From Silurus meridionalis (taxonomy: Eukaryota > Chordata > Actinopteri > Siluriformes > Siluridae), in the NCBI RefSeq assembly GCF_014805685.1, contig NC_060886.1:30913362-30977361 (forward strand): a stretch of DNA of 64,000 bases, read 5' to 3'. The position numbers were made by a program, and so were the translations under genes. This document shows, in pieces, positions 22,621 through 33,956 of this stretch. Every line of letters begins with the position of its first letter. Position 1 is the first letter of the stretch. The notes under the pieces were generated by a model, which saw only the letters and a list, made by a program, of their open reading frames with translations, was not told the DNA's origin and searched no databases.

Positions 22621-24514
22621 GATATCTACGCTACAGACGGTTCCATACGACACACGGTTCTCCAACGGAATCATTTTCACGTTTGTTCGACACGTGCAGG
22701 TGGAGGAAATCTAATTACGATTATGAACTGATCTATTGTATGCAACTTGAACACCAGATGAATCAATCGCAAAATGTCTGGGAGAATATTCCATGCTGAG
22801 TCACTGTTAATTGGTCTTCTAAAAACTATTCACTTATCTTCATCGCTAACCTTTCATGAACTCTCAAACTGTGCTATTTATTCCGATGATTAACTCATCA
22901 ACCCGTCCAGACCTATATAACGAGGCTATCTCCTGCCTTTCCGAAAGCCTGAGCCATTACATAAGAACATCTCCTTAGCGCAGATGATCTCAAAACCCCG
23001 TTCATACACTCAACCACCGAATTCCACTGTAGGACGTTTTTTAAGCTCCACAAACTCCTCTCTCTGTAATCAAGGGAGAAATAGTGATGCCAAAACATTT
23101 CAAAAGACTGTCGGATAAAGTCTTAACAGCTTTAAGGTTTGTGTTCCTGCTTTTTTGGAGAATGGGACTGCAGTTCAAAGTGAGGCATTCGCTCGAGGCT
23201 GTAATCTTAGACTCGCCTTGATTCCCCGTGATGACTGACTTCCACTGAGCGCCATTGTTCAGCCGCGTCGGTTCCTCCGCCACATAGTGCTGATAGTGAG
23301 CTGCTTATCCCACCATTATTTGTTGAACTAGCAGCTTTATACCTGCATTTCTCTCTTCTCTAAATCACTCTCTCAGTCTCTCTTCTCGAAGCTGATTGTC
23401 CATCATTCCTGAAAGAGCGTAAATCAGAGCCCATTCGCTCCAACACACATCACCTTAAAGACAAAATTTACGATTTGTTGTGCCAGTAGTGCTGCACTTC
23501 CACGCCTCCACATAAACCCAGAGAGAAATCGCTAGTAAGAGAATGAGGGAGTGAAAAAAAATTTATGTAAAGCACAACTTTTGTCTAATAAACGGTGAAA
23601 TGTAGCACGCAAACAGAAATCCTGTAAAACGTTTTTTGCTCCAAGTTCCTCCAAATGAAACATGGATCATGTGTCACATTTCCCCCACGGGTTTGCATCT
23701 TGCATTCGCGTTACCAAAACCAGGGCTTGACCTGGGATCATCTCTTGTCAACATGTTTTATTCAGGGTGTACTTTGGACATCTCCGAGAGGCACCGATCG
23801 AGTCCAGAGACTAAACTGTACAAACTGCAGTGATTCATACTGTGGATTACACCAAACTTATGAGTTTACAACTTTCTGGAAATAAATCTTTCCTTTGGAA
23901 ACATTCACCAAAGAATTACACCATGCGCATGTCCTAACCCTGTGGGACGAATGTAATCGTTCAGTTTTTCGTTAATAAAGGGGTGTTTTCTGCTGCTAAA
24001 TTGTAGGATTAGCTTATAGGACTGGCACTGAGAGATTTCCAATTGAATTTAATGCAAATTTTTTTAATCGAAATGTTTTAATCGATGTTTGAAGATTTGA
24101 TGTTTCCTGAACAAGATAGGGGTTTTTGCATTGTGTTTTCTATGAAAGATTACAAATAATTACAGCCGGAAATCGCTTTATTTTCACAATTTCTGGTGCG
24201 ATATAACACAAATTATATTACGACAAATAAATTGACCGTAACAAACCTCGGGGTAAAATCATCACGTGCTACCTACAGGTTTCGCCCCACCCTTTCTCGG
24301 CCCACGGCTCGACCATGCCCCCACTGCAACACGTATCCAGCAGCTGCACTCCAACATAAAAGTAAAAGTACATGGAATCCTGTTCCAGTACAGAGATGAT
24401 GATATAAATCTAAATAACAATAGGGTTCCACCTATTCCTGTTTGTATTTCTGATTAAACTATTATCTGTTTCATTCCAAATTTTGTCGATCTGGTTGCAC
24501 CCTTTTTTGGTTAC
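22621..24514. other. Unannotated intergenic DNA
   Basis: Mostly unique-looking. Frames at 23636-23885 on the plus strand and 22913-23283 on the minus strand have no domain I recognise. No arrays of note. Confidence 0.4.
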
Positions 24515-24800
24515 ATACTTGGTCATGTTAGCAGGTTTTTCTTGCGCCTCCGGGGTTTGCGTTTAAATCCCGTTTGGAGTTTGCACGTTCTCCCCATGTT
24601 CCCCGAGGGTTCCCTCTGTGTACCCCAGGTTCCTTCATCAAACATTGGTTGATTGGCAGTTCTAAAATGTGTGTATGTGTTTGTGTGACTGTCCCCTGCA
24701 GCAGCTTGGCACCTTCTCCAGGTTGCCCCCTGTTGTTGTGCACGAGTTACCTGGGATTGCCTCCAGACTCCGTGTCGAACTCGGTGCATGGAGAACAGAG
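24515..24800 (+). mobile_element. Teleost retroposon-like interspersed repeat
   Basis: Ordered words typical of a very common fish repeat: TTAGCAGGTTTTTCTTGCGC, GCGTTTAAATCCCG (a degraded B-box-like word), GGAGTTTGCACGTTCTCCCC, CCCCGAGGGTTCCCTC, GGTTGATTGGCAGTTCTAAA, CCCCTGCAGCAGCTTGGCAC and CTGGGATTGCCTCCAGACTC. A minus-strand frame of 142 codons across it is incidental. A diverged minus-strand copy is likely at 33600-33800. Confidence 0.65.
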
Positions 24801-25119
24801 CAAGAAACCCTGCGTATGGTGCAATTATCTTGGATTTAGCAAACCAATTTCCACCCATTTCAGTGTGTTTATTGTGCTGGCACCCAACTTTTAGTAAACC
24901 GAAATGTTTTTCCCATGACTGTTGATAAAATTGAAGATTTGCACCAAACAATAGCCTGGAAATGAAAACAGAGATTAGCCATTAGTTTCTCATGTGTGTT
25001 TGTGTTTCGTAGTCGTCTTAATCCACTCGCGTGTTGTTCGAGCACAGACTGAAGCCTGCCGCCTCACATCCACACACCCAGTCACGTTAACGCTCGTAAT
25101 TGCTGTGCATGCCTGTACA

Positions 25120-25400
25120 CTCGAGTGAGAACATCGCAATAATTCTGCTTTTTCTTCCCAATTCAAGCCGCCTGTATGTGCACTCCTTCTCAGTGGGAGG
25201 CAGGGCACTGCAAATTCTTTTCAACGGAGGCAATCACGCTATAATAGGGATTTGGGGCAGTGTTAAAGAGCACATAATAAAACAATAAGGCAGTTTTGAG
25301 GAAAACGAGGGGGGGGAAATAATTAACCTAATCTCCTCTATTTGACTGCGTCTCACTCGAGGATTGTGGCTTGGAAAACAACTCGAGACTCCCACACTAA
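25120..25400. other. Candidate conserved non-coding segment
   Basis: Repeat-free between two repeat-rich areas. Contains CAATTCAAGCCGCC, GGAGGCAATCACGC, CATAATAAAACAATAAGG and AATAATTAACCTAATC. Could be an enhancer; evidence is motif density only. Confidence 0.25.
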
Positions 25401-25699
25401 ATCTCTTTCTCTCTCTCTCTACCTTACCTACCTCTTTTGTTTTTTGCTCACGCTTATTAAAGAATTTTAATTCCTATTCTACCTTGGTATATGCTGGGAA
25501 TTTGGGTCTGTCTGCTCTCAGAACGATAAAAGAAGCCGCATGACGTACGATGGGATGAAGTCACCTGGTGTGAATCTGGCTCTCCATTATACACCTTATG
25601 ATAAGATAATCATAGTCCCTTTCCAGACCTCCCCCCATCACCCCCACGGGTTTCTGTTCAGGATCACAGGAGCTCGCAGAATTATGACCTCATGCCCAT

Positions 25700-26060
25700 G
25701 TATTTCAAGGTGGTATCAAAAACTAGTCAGTGTGCATTACCACATCACCGAGCTCCTCCTCTTATGTGAGTTTCTCGCCGGAAACACAGAAATCTCATTA
25801 CCGCACCAATCCTACTCGCCAGATCTGGCCTATACATGACTTCGCCTTCTTCCCGAAAATGAAGCTCAAAGGTTGCTGTTTTGACGCCATGAATGAGATC
25901 CGGCGCGAATTGCAGAAGGTACTTAACACGCTTTGAAAATAAGACTTACAGGATACATTCCAGAAGAAACGTATAAGTACTTTAATACATCCTTGTATTT
26001 CACGATAGAACCCTTCTACAGCTTTGTAGAACGAGTCAAATCCAAAAAGTTGGGCCTTGA
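25700..26060 (+). mobile_element. Mariner-type transposon relic, copy 1
   Basis: Begins AAGGTGGTATCAAAAAC, a terminal-repeat word shared with copy 2. The coding remnant reads EFLAGNTEISLPHQSYSPDLA, then shifts frame into DFAFFPKMKLKG. SPDLAxxDFxxFPK is the hallmark around the third catalytic aspartate of mariner (DD34D) transposases. The tail frame ends near ACGAGTCAAATCCAAAAAGT, which matches the right end of copy 2. A frameshift, missing N-terminal half and internal join leave no function. Confidence 0.8.
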
Positions 26061-27004
26061 AATGGTCTTTATCTTGTCTCTAATCGGTTTCGTTCATCTT
26101 GTTAGCTTTTCCACGACTACATTTTGAAACTGTGCTTCTTGCTTTTTCACTCCCTTCTTCACTTATTTAGATAATGATAATGAATTGGTCTGTATCTAAC
26201 AGTCCTGTCTAACCTTTACCTTCGAAGTCTGCCCATGAAGATTACACAGGGTAAAGAGCATCAATTCACGAATCTGTCTGCTGTTTAAAGCTGTGATAAT
26301 GTTCACTTTCTAACTGATTAGTTGCTTTTTCCAACCAGATCACCAAGAAATTTCTTTGCTGCACCTTTTATACCACGAGTGTCAACATTTTGGCACAAAC
26401 ACACGTTACATATCCAATGTTTTTCCTCAGTAGAATTACAGTGAAAGTTTGACATGTTGCTATGCAGCGTAAGCCGGAACAGGGATATTCAACATTTACA
26501 TGGTGCAACAAATAAATTGCGAAATGGGGGAATTTTTGTATTCATTTTGATTATTCTGCAAACGAAATACACATTGCAGGGTGTTAAGTCTGTTGCAAGG
26601 AACCATACAGCCAGTCTGCACACTTCTAAAATAGTTCTACAGCAAATATATTGGTTTTGTATCATTTATAATTTCTTTTAGAACAAATCCAATAAATAAC
26701 TAATAAAACACCACATGGAGTTTTGAGAGGTTTTATCACCACGAAGTGGACCGGACTATGTTTTTTTTTTATTGTTGAACGCCACATTGTTCTATTAATA
26801 GTGATATTTAATGTGGTGGAACATCTACCAGATGCTTTATGCTGCATTCGTTGCTACTTGTAATTCCCTGAACACACCCTCAACTCGCAAAATCAAATCT
26901 TCAGCTTGGGTTTGTCTGCCAGCTCCCTGACATCAAATAATCCTGACCACTCGAAATCTGCTTTATATATCAGTTGATATCAGTCAGTTCCCATATTGAT
27001 AGAG
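26061..27004. other. Unannotated intergenic DNA
   Basis: AT-rich unique-looking sequence. Short frames carry no recognised domain. A poly-T run lies near 26760. Confidence 0.4.
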
Positions 27005-27146
27005 TGCTTGGGTACATTTACCCCACTGGCTGCATAATACTGGGCAGGTGAGGAGTAATGACCTTGGAGTGGCATAATGGTGGTGCTGGGATTTAAACTC
27101 ATAACTTTCTGAATATAACTCTGATGTTTTAACCACTGAGAAACCT
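27005..27146 (-). mobile_element. tRNA-derived SINE, degenerate
   Basis: Antisense SINE. GGTACATTTACCCCACTGGC, GGTGCTGGGATTTAAACTC (inverted: a B-box-like GAGTTTAAATCCCAGC) and TGTTTTAACCACTGAGAAAC are the usual landmarks in reverse. No terminal duplication found. Confidence 0.55.
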
Positions 27147-27574
27147 AAAGACATACAAATAAACACTTAATACACAGGACACGGGCTGTAAAACAAACTA
27201 TTGTGTAGTGTTGCAGCTGTAAGTAACAGTAAGTCAGATGAAAACAAACTAGTGATATTTACCTGTTTTAGCAGGGGAAGTGATTCCCAGGTGACCAGGT
27301 GTTCTTTAATACACAACATGATTCTCCTGAGGTTGATCCTCTGCTCAAAGGTATCTGTTGCTGCAGGACCACAAGATGTTGTCTGGAGCAGGTTTTTGAG
27401 TTTATTAAATGTTGGCTGCTGAAGTCCTGATCTCTCTGAGGAGTTCAAGTTGTTTGTATAAAATACTTGCATGACGTTTGAGCTCGTCTTCAGGTAAAGG
27501 TCATCTCATTCCAGCACCCGAAAGCCTCTCATTAAAATAGGCTCTTGACTTCCCAGATCACAAAGCTTTTGGTG

Positions 27575-27576
<2 letters not shown>

Positions 27577-27628
<52 letters not shown>
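27577..27628. repeat. (GT)n microsatellite, 52 bp
   Basis: Uninterrupted GT run, Z-DNA prone and likely polymorphic. Confidence 0.95.
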
Positions 27629-27630
<2 letters not shown>

Positions 27631-27902
27631 AACAAAATGTTCAGTGAGTGTAAGAATAAGCGGCACTCTTGAGCCAGTCAGACTCGATCACTTGATTAAT
27701 TTCACATCCTTTTACAATCGCTGAATCTGCATAATTGAATGGAAGAGGATCAAACAGGAAGTGATGGAACGAGGCAGCCCAGTCTCAGCGTTCTTCAAAC
27801 ATCAATTACCGAACAGATCAAAGCTGAGCTTCCGATCTTCTGGAATTACTGTGTGACAAAAACAATGTATGGGTTTGGCCATAATTTATTGTAATATAAT
27901 AC

Positions 27903-28312
27903 AATATATGGACAAATGTTTGTGGACACCTGATCATAAGATTGGTACGTGCTCCTCCTTTTTGAACATCCAATTCCAGAGTTCCCATTTGCTCTTAAAT
28001 TAAGCTCTACTCCTTTAGGGAGATGTTCTTGGAAGATGATGATTGATTGTGCTGTAAGTGTGTTAGTAAATTCAGGAACTGATGTAGGTGAGGTGAGAAG
28101 GCCTGGGGTGCAGTCAGTTTTATCACATTCATTGCTTAATACAGTCAGAGCTCTATAGCAGGAGATCTTCCACTCCATCTCTTCATGGAGCTAGCTTTGT
28201 GCACACTGTCATACTGGAACTGGTTTGGGTCTCCAAGTTTAAGTCAAAGGAACACATTAAAACGCGTCCTATGGCCGGTGTCAGAATACTTTTGGCAAAA
28301 CCGAATATATTG
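27903..28312 (-). mobile_element. Tc1/mariner-type MITE, copy F (near complete)
   Basis: Best-preserved copy of the main family. The 3' terminus is at the left (GGACAAATGTTTGTGGACAC) and the 5' terminus at the right; inverted, it reads CCAAAAGTATTCTGACACC. The flanks contain TA at both ends. On the minus strand a 110-codon frame (28178-27846) encodes residues including CYRALTVLSNE, TDCTPGLLTSPTSVPEFTNTL and IIIFQEHLPKGVE, the degraded C-terminal end of a Tc1/mariner transposase. The catalytic triad region is deleted, so it would depend on a transposase in trans. Confidence 0.82.
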
Positions 28313-28794
28313 AATGAAGTCAACTATTAAAAGGTTGTGAATAATAAATATCTCTGGTTTATTGTGATCCTATTTTTCCATAATTTTGACGACATGCAAG
28401 ATATTTCAACAGAATGTCTTTAATCTGCACTGATGCACATTTCGGCGGTCAAATCTTTATAAATTGCTGTTCCAAATGATCCCACGACTGATTTTGTTCA
28501 TGAATCGAGGTTTAGTTGCTTGTGATGACTAATGAGTTCACATGAAGTCCCATTACAGTACAGAGCTTTATAGCAGGTGGCTTCACAATGGGGGTTTTCT
28601 GTTAAATGTTTGCCTAAAGATGATAATTACGCCTCATCATCTGGCTGTTTCCTGCAGACACAGGAAGGAAAAGAGCGAGAAGAAAAAAAAAAAAAAAAAA
28701 GCGTTTTTTAGGAAGAACTGTGCAACTTGAAGTGACTAAGATTTACAGTCAAAAATGATTCCCAGAAGATTTACACTGGGATACGAGCAGATTT

Positions 28795-28800
<6 letters not shown>

Positions 28801-28846
<46 letters not shown>

Positions 28847-28856
28847 TGATGATGAT
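28801..28856. repeat. (ATA)n followed by (GAT)n
   Basis: About fifteen ATA units, then four GAT units. A compound trinucleotide microsatellite. Confidence 0.93.
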
Positions 28857-29130
28857 AATAATGAAGTTAATTATTTGAGACAATTAATGAGTGCATGAAT
28901 AATTAAATGTACAAATTGATTAATAAATGAATAAATTAATGAATGAGTGAGTGAGTGAAGAAAATAAATACATTTATTTATTTATTTATTGATAAATGGA
29001 TGAATGAATGATGAAGAATGAATGAATGAAGAGAACAGATGAATAAATAAATGAAAAAGCTAACTATAATTAATTATAGTTAATTAAAAAAATTAATTAT
29101 TGAATTAATGAGAACGAGAGAGAAAATAAA
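28857..29130. repeat. Degenerate tetranucleotide tract (AATG/AATA/TTTA)
   Basis: A 270-bp low-complexity tract of drifting ATGA, ATAA, ATTT and GAGT quads, probably an aged microsatellite that has mutated into several motifs. Includes ATAATTAATTATAGTTAATTA, an imperfect palindrome. Confidence 0.8.
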
Positions 29131-30053
29131 TATGAACGAATGAACTAATAAAGCGAGTGTAATGTCTGAGAAAGACAAGATGATGAAGTGAGGAGAAGGA
29201 AAATGCCATTCCCTGGCACAGTGATGTCTCCATCCTGGGTCTGCATGTATGTCTTGGAGAATCATCTCCTCAGGGTCTGATGTGCAGCCGTCTCAATGAT
29301 CGGAACCGAAGCCGAGCCGGTGTCTACACGTCCTAGTCATAAAGATCACGTGATCTTCCTCTCTGTTCCAGGTCGTGGTGTCTTCATTACATTCCGAAGT
29401 GCTTCAGGAGGTTCAGGAGGAAACTCAGCCTGTTAGTGCTTTCTGATGAACAGATGTTTGCTTCTCGGCTTTTTTTTGCGATACGGAGCTTGGCTTTGTG
29501 CGTCCTTCATTAGCATGAAAACTGGGTTTGCGAGAGGAGGGGACACTCGCGTGCATGCGACTCTTCATAAAAAGCAGCGAGTGATGAACAATGGAGTGCA
29601 GAGACTCGTAGGGAACGAGACAAAGGAGGTGTACGTCTCCAGTAATGAGCGATTTTTCTCTAGAGATCGAACGGAGGAGGAGAGGAAGAGCGCAAAATTA
29701 TCCTTCTATCATCTTGAAGCGATAATACTCTTTTACACACACAGCTGTTGATTTTTTTTTCTCCCCTTTTTTTCTTCTCGTTAGCCTGGAACGTAGCACA
29801 TCAGCTTTGGTTTCAATTAGATGAGATATTAAGTCAAGCATGAAGGAAGTTGGCCTGAAAAATCCAGCGCAGGAACTTCTACAGATTAGCGCTAGCATCT
29901 GGCTAGTAACAACAACAAAAAGTAAAACCACTTTCCGTCTGCCTTCATAGTTCCATCAATGCTGGGCGTGATCTTCTAGATGAATAATCTCCATGGACTG
30001 GTCTGAAGATCCACTTACATCATACTCATTAACTAAAGAAAGAATGAATAGGT
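29131..30053. other. Unannotated intergenic DNA
   Basis: Unique-looking, with balanced composition at 29160-29700. A plus-strand frame of 101 codons at 29446-29751 has no recognised domain. Confidence 0.4.
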
Positions 30054-30164
<111 letters not shown>

Positions 30165-30240
30165 GTTAGCAGTAAACTCCTTTAACCCTGTATTATACCT
30201 TCTGTACTTTATTCTGGGTTCAGAGTTTCCTCCAATGTCT

Positions 30241-31130
30241 GTGTTGTTTGTTTAGTTTTGTGTTTGGTTGTGTGTTTGTATGTGTGTTTGGCTGTGTTGT
30301 GTGTTTGGCTGTGTGTTGTGTTTGGTTGTGTTTTGATCTTGTGTTTTGTGGTGTTTTGGCTGTGTGTATAGTTGTGTGTTTGGTCGTGTATAGTTGTGTG
30401 TTTGGCTTCGTGTTTAGTCGTGTGTTTTGTGTGTTTGGTTGTGTGTTTAGTTGTGTGTTTGGCTGTGTGTATAGTTTTGTGTTTTGTTGTGTATAGTTGT
30501 GTGTTTGGCTGTGTGAATAGTTGTGTGTTTAGTCGTGTATAGTTGTGTGTTTGGCTGTGTGTTTAGTCGTGTGTTTTGTGGTGTGTTTGGTTGTGTGTTT
30601 AGTTGTGTGTTTGGCTGTGTGTATAGTTATGTGTTTAGTTGTGTGTTTTGTGGTGTGTTTATTTGTTTGGTTGTGTGTTTGGCTGTGTGTTTACTTATAT
30701 GTTTAGTTGTGTGTTTGGTTGTGTTTAGTTGTGTGTTTGGCTGTGTGTATAGTTATGTGTTTAGTTGTGTGTTTAGTTATGTGTTTAGTTGTGTGTTTAG
30801 TTGTGTGTTTAGTCGTGTATAGTTGTGTGTTTAGTCGTGTATAGTTGTGTGTTTAGTTGTGTGTTTAGTTATGTGTTTAGTTGTGTGTTTACTTATATGT
30901 TTAGTTGTGTGTTTAGTTGTGTGTTTACTTATATGTTTAGTTGTGTGTTTACTTATATGTTTAGTTGTGTGTTTGTGTGTTTGGTTGTGTGTTTGGTTGT
31001 GTGTTTAGTTGTGTGTTTTGTGTGTGTTTAGTTGTGTGTTTTGTGGTGTGTTTACTTGTATGTTTGGTTGTGTTTAGTTGTGTGTTTGGCGGTGTGTTTG
31101 GTTGTGTTTAGTTGTGTGTTTGGTTGTGTA
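30241..31130 (+). repeat. GT-rich minisatellite, 12-bp core, about 0.9 kb
   Basis: Tandem variants of GTTGTGTGTTTA, GTTGTGTGTTTG and GCTGTGTGTATA, almost free of C on the plus strand and with very few A residues. Because the core is 12 bases, three long plus-strand frames run through it encoding repeats of Ser-Cys-Val-Phe and Gly-Cys-Val-Phe. I treat these as repeat translation, not genes. Strong strand asymmetry may favour RNA-DNA hybrids. Confidence 0.93.
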
Positions 31131-32365
31131 TCAGTGTTTCACTGTGTGCTATAGATGAGAGTTTCCATTTAAAGCACATTAAAGCATCATGAAGACATTT
31201 TGCTCAGTCTGGATTCAGATCTGGACCCGTGAGTTCAGACGTTCTCCATATTCAGCCTTAAAGGTTGGAGTTTAACTCCATTTTCCTCCTGACTCATTTA
31301 GATTATTAAAATTACCTAAATGCACTTCCTGTCTCCACATGCCAGGGTTTTTTCTTTATTGTCCACACGGGAAATTAGATTTTGCAGCAACAACAAACAT
31401 CTCAGCGTTTTCACAGGACCAGCAACGTTTAATAAAATAAAAAAATCACAAAAGAAGATTTTTAAATAACAATTTTGATTAAAATACTTAAAAGAATGCG
31501 TGTATCCATCGCTCACAGCCCTGCCAGGTCTTCATACCTGTGGTGTGAAGGGTAGAAGCTGAGTTTCTTTCATTCAGTGGAGAACTTATGTTGTGTTCTG
31601 ATTGATTTCGGCTTCAGACGGATGGAGAAGTGTGGTGTGACTCTGATAACACCTCCTTAATCACTTAATTTCAATCTCAGGCATATAAACCGAGTCAAAA
31701 AGAATGATATAAAAATAAGTTATAATGTTTCATCTCCATGTCCTGAGGTCCTGAGCTTTCAACATATTCTACACAGACTGTACAGCAAAGGGAGACAGGA
31801 CACAACCTAGTGGAGAACCAGTGAGATGTACTTTTATCAGGTTTTTTTAACATTGCTTGAAATGCCTTGTGATATAATTCCATCTCTAAGATCTCTGGTT
31901 GTATTCTGAGCTTGGGGCTCTGTTAGAAGTTCCTCGGTTCTTCTGGATCTTCTCACATTACACCAGGAAGTGGTTTGCTAAATTACTCATTGGTATGAAT
32001 GAGTATAAAAATGTGTGCTTTAAAGTTCATGGGTCCCGTCTTGGATCTACTTCTGTCTTCCACAAATGATTCTCAGACGTGTTTCCATCATGACTCATTC
32101 CAAATGGATCTGAAGAGGTTCTTGAAGAACACCCCGTGGTTATTAATCATTCGTTAAATAATAATTACTGCAGTATCTGATACTTAATGATTCAGAACTT
32201 CTAAACACGATACGCTCAGATGCGCACATTTTCAAACTCCAGGTTGGTTTAGTCATTAATTGAATATTCATTAGTGAAGATGTTCGTTCTGCAGAATTCC
32301 ACACAATGTCCACAACATAAATATCTACAGTATCATGGATATGCTGGATGTGGGGTGATGGGGAG
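31131..32365. other. Unannotated intergenic DNA
   Basis: Unique-looking, AT-leaning. Minus-strand frames at 31316-31883 have no known domain. Confidence 0.4.
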
Positions 32366-32505
32366 GTGGGAAATTAGTGGTTGGACTTTGGATCTAAAGG
32401 TTGTGAGTTTAAATCCCAGCCACACCAAGCTGCCACTCCTGGGCCCCTGAGTAAGGCTCTAAAGTTGCTCTGAATAAAGGCGTCTGCCGAACTCCATTAA
32501 TGTAA
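32366..32505 (+). mobile_element. tRNA-derived SINE
   Basis: AGTGGTTGGACTTTGGATCT, GAGTTTAAATCCCAGC (pol III B-box-like), CACCAAGCTGCCACTCCTGG, GCCCCTGAGTAAGGCTC and the tail TGAATAAAGGCGTCTGCCGA. The order is the normal one for this teleost SINE: tRNA head, central body, then a tail that resembles a LINE 3' end. Confidence 0.75.
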
Positions 32506-33599
32506 TAGATGTTCCTAAACGCTGCAGGAAAATGGATATTTGTTGTTATAAGCTTTGCAAACACACACACACACACACACACGGTGCGCTCAAATGTCAG
32601 TATGATGTCCGTTCAAAAAGTATCGAGCGTCCTATAAAGAACATCCATACGCATCGACTCTTACACAAACACAAACGCCGCTAGAGGCTGGAAATATCGC
32701 CAAGCGCCATACTGTGATCTGTACCAGTTACTCTGTGTGATGTTATTTATGGATGGCACCAGGTGAGGGATGAGCTCCATGCCACTGACATGTTTTCTCA
32801 GACTGCTATAAAATATATTTTACACAAATCCAATTTCAATCCAAACTCGAATTTGACTTTAATTCATAATGAAGATTTGACTTGAGTATTTCTAATTAAA
32901 GCTGATCACCTTATCGTTGTATTTCGTTTGAAGAGATTGTTCTAACCCTTCTGTCTTTTCAATAAATTATTCATTATGGACTCGGAGCTGCTTAGAGCCT
33001 TGTGCTTGTGCTTCTATACCTGCTCACGGTCACAAACTCACCAGTGCGACTTTCAGCCAGAGGATAAAACCGTGAACTGATAATCCCTAAGTAGCCGCTC
33101 GATGCTGCTCATGCATGAAGAATTATTGATTTAGTCGCTTTGTTAGAAGTTGCTAAATCAGTGATGGTCAGAAATCACAAGCTCCCAGATGTTGTGCTCG
33201 ATGTTCCTTCAGTTCATCAGCATTCTGTATGCACCAGAAAGGAGCACATACCAAGCATATAGTCAGGTGTCCACAAACATTGGTCCATAGAGATGACATG
33301 AGACAATGCAGAATAAATGCTAATTCTGTTAGCACTGTTATTGTTAATGCATGAGCATAGCCAATATATCCACAAAGGAACAAATCGATACTCTAGAAGA
33401 CAAACCTGAATCAGGAAGAGAGCAGTGCATTGAGGGGAAAACCCCAGGTAGATGTGTGAGTATAGCTAATAAATGAAGGTCAGTCTTGTGGTGCCTAAAG
33501 ACTCGTTCTGAAAGGAAAGATCACCCGCATGTCGCTCACGGTTAGCTTGTTATTGTGGTGCAGATGAGAAGTAAAAGGATCAGATCATCCATCTTTATT
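32506..33599. other. Unannotated intergenic DNA
   Basis: Has a short (AC)n at 32561-32581 and otherwise unique-looking sequence. GTTCAAAAAGTATCGAGCG near 32613 resembles a mariner end but has no partner. Confidence 0.35.
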
Positions 33600-33800
33600 A
33601 TACACATTTAGACCGTGTCAGGGGCAGATGGGAAGCCGATACGAGGTGGGAACCTGGCAAGATGCTTTGGGGGCATCGCACCAAACCCCTGCAGCTTTAA
33701 GGGGCCTGAAGGCAATTGACATGGACATGGGGAGAAGTTTGAAAACTCTGCAGAAGCACTAACGTGAGCTCGGGGTGGAGCTGCGAGATTGCAGTGAGCC
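33600..33800 (-). mobile_element. Probable diverged copy of the 24.5-kb retroposon
   Basis: CATGGGGAGAAGTTTGAAAA corresponds in inverse to TTTGCACGTTCTCCCCATG in the 24515-24800 copy, followed by a GGGGTGGAGCTGCGAG word also typical of the antisense element. Divergence is high. Confidence 0.4.
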
Positions 33801-33919
33801 TAAAAGAGAAAATATTGATCTTATGACAGACAGTGATACGATTGTAATAGTAGAGCGACACGGTACACATGGATGTGTGATGCTTTCTGATAAGGAGTGA
33901 CTTTTCATTTCTTTCATGG

Positions 33920-33920
<1 letters not shown>

Positions 33921-33955
<35 letters not shown>
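33921..33955. repeat. (TG)n microsatellite
   Basis: Pure TG run of about 35 bases. Confidence 0.95.

Positions 33956-33956
<1 letters not shown>

Noticed and set aside
24523..24951. Minus-strand frame of 142 codons
   Set aside because: It lies mostly antisense across a common retroposon-like repeat and has no recognisable domain.
30248..31031. Three consecutive plus-strand frames rich in Cys, Val and Phe
   Set aside because: Translation of a 12-bp GT-rich minisatellite, not a cysteine-rich protein gene.
32600..32730. Possible mariner 5' end (GTTCAAAAAGTATCGAGCG)
   Set aside because: Only one short word resembles a mariner terminus; no partner end, target duplication or transposase residues nearby.
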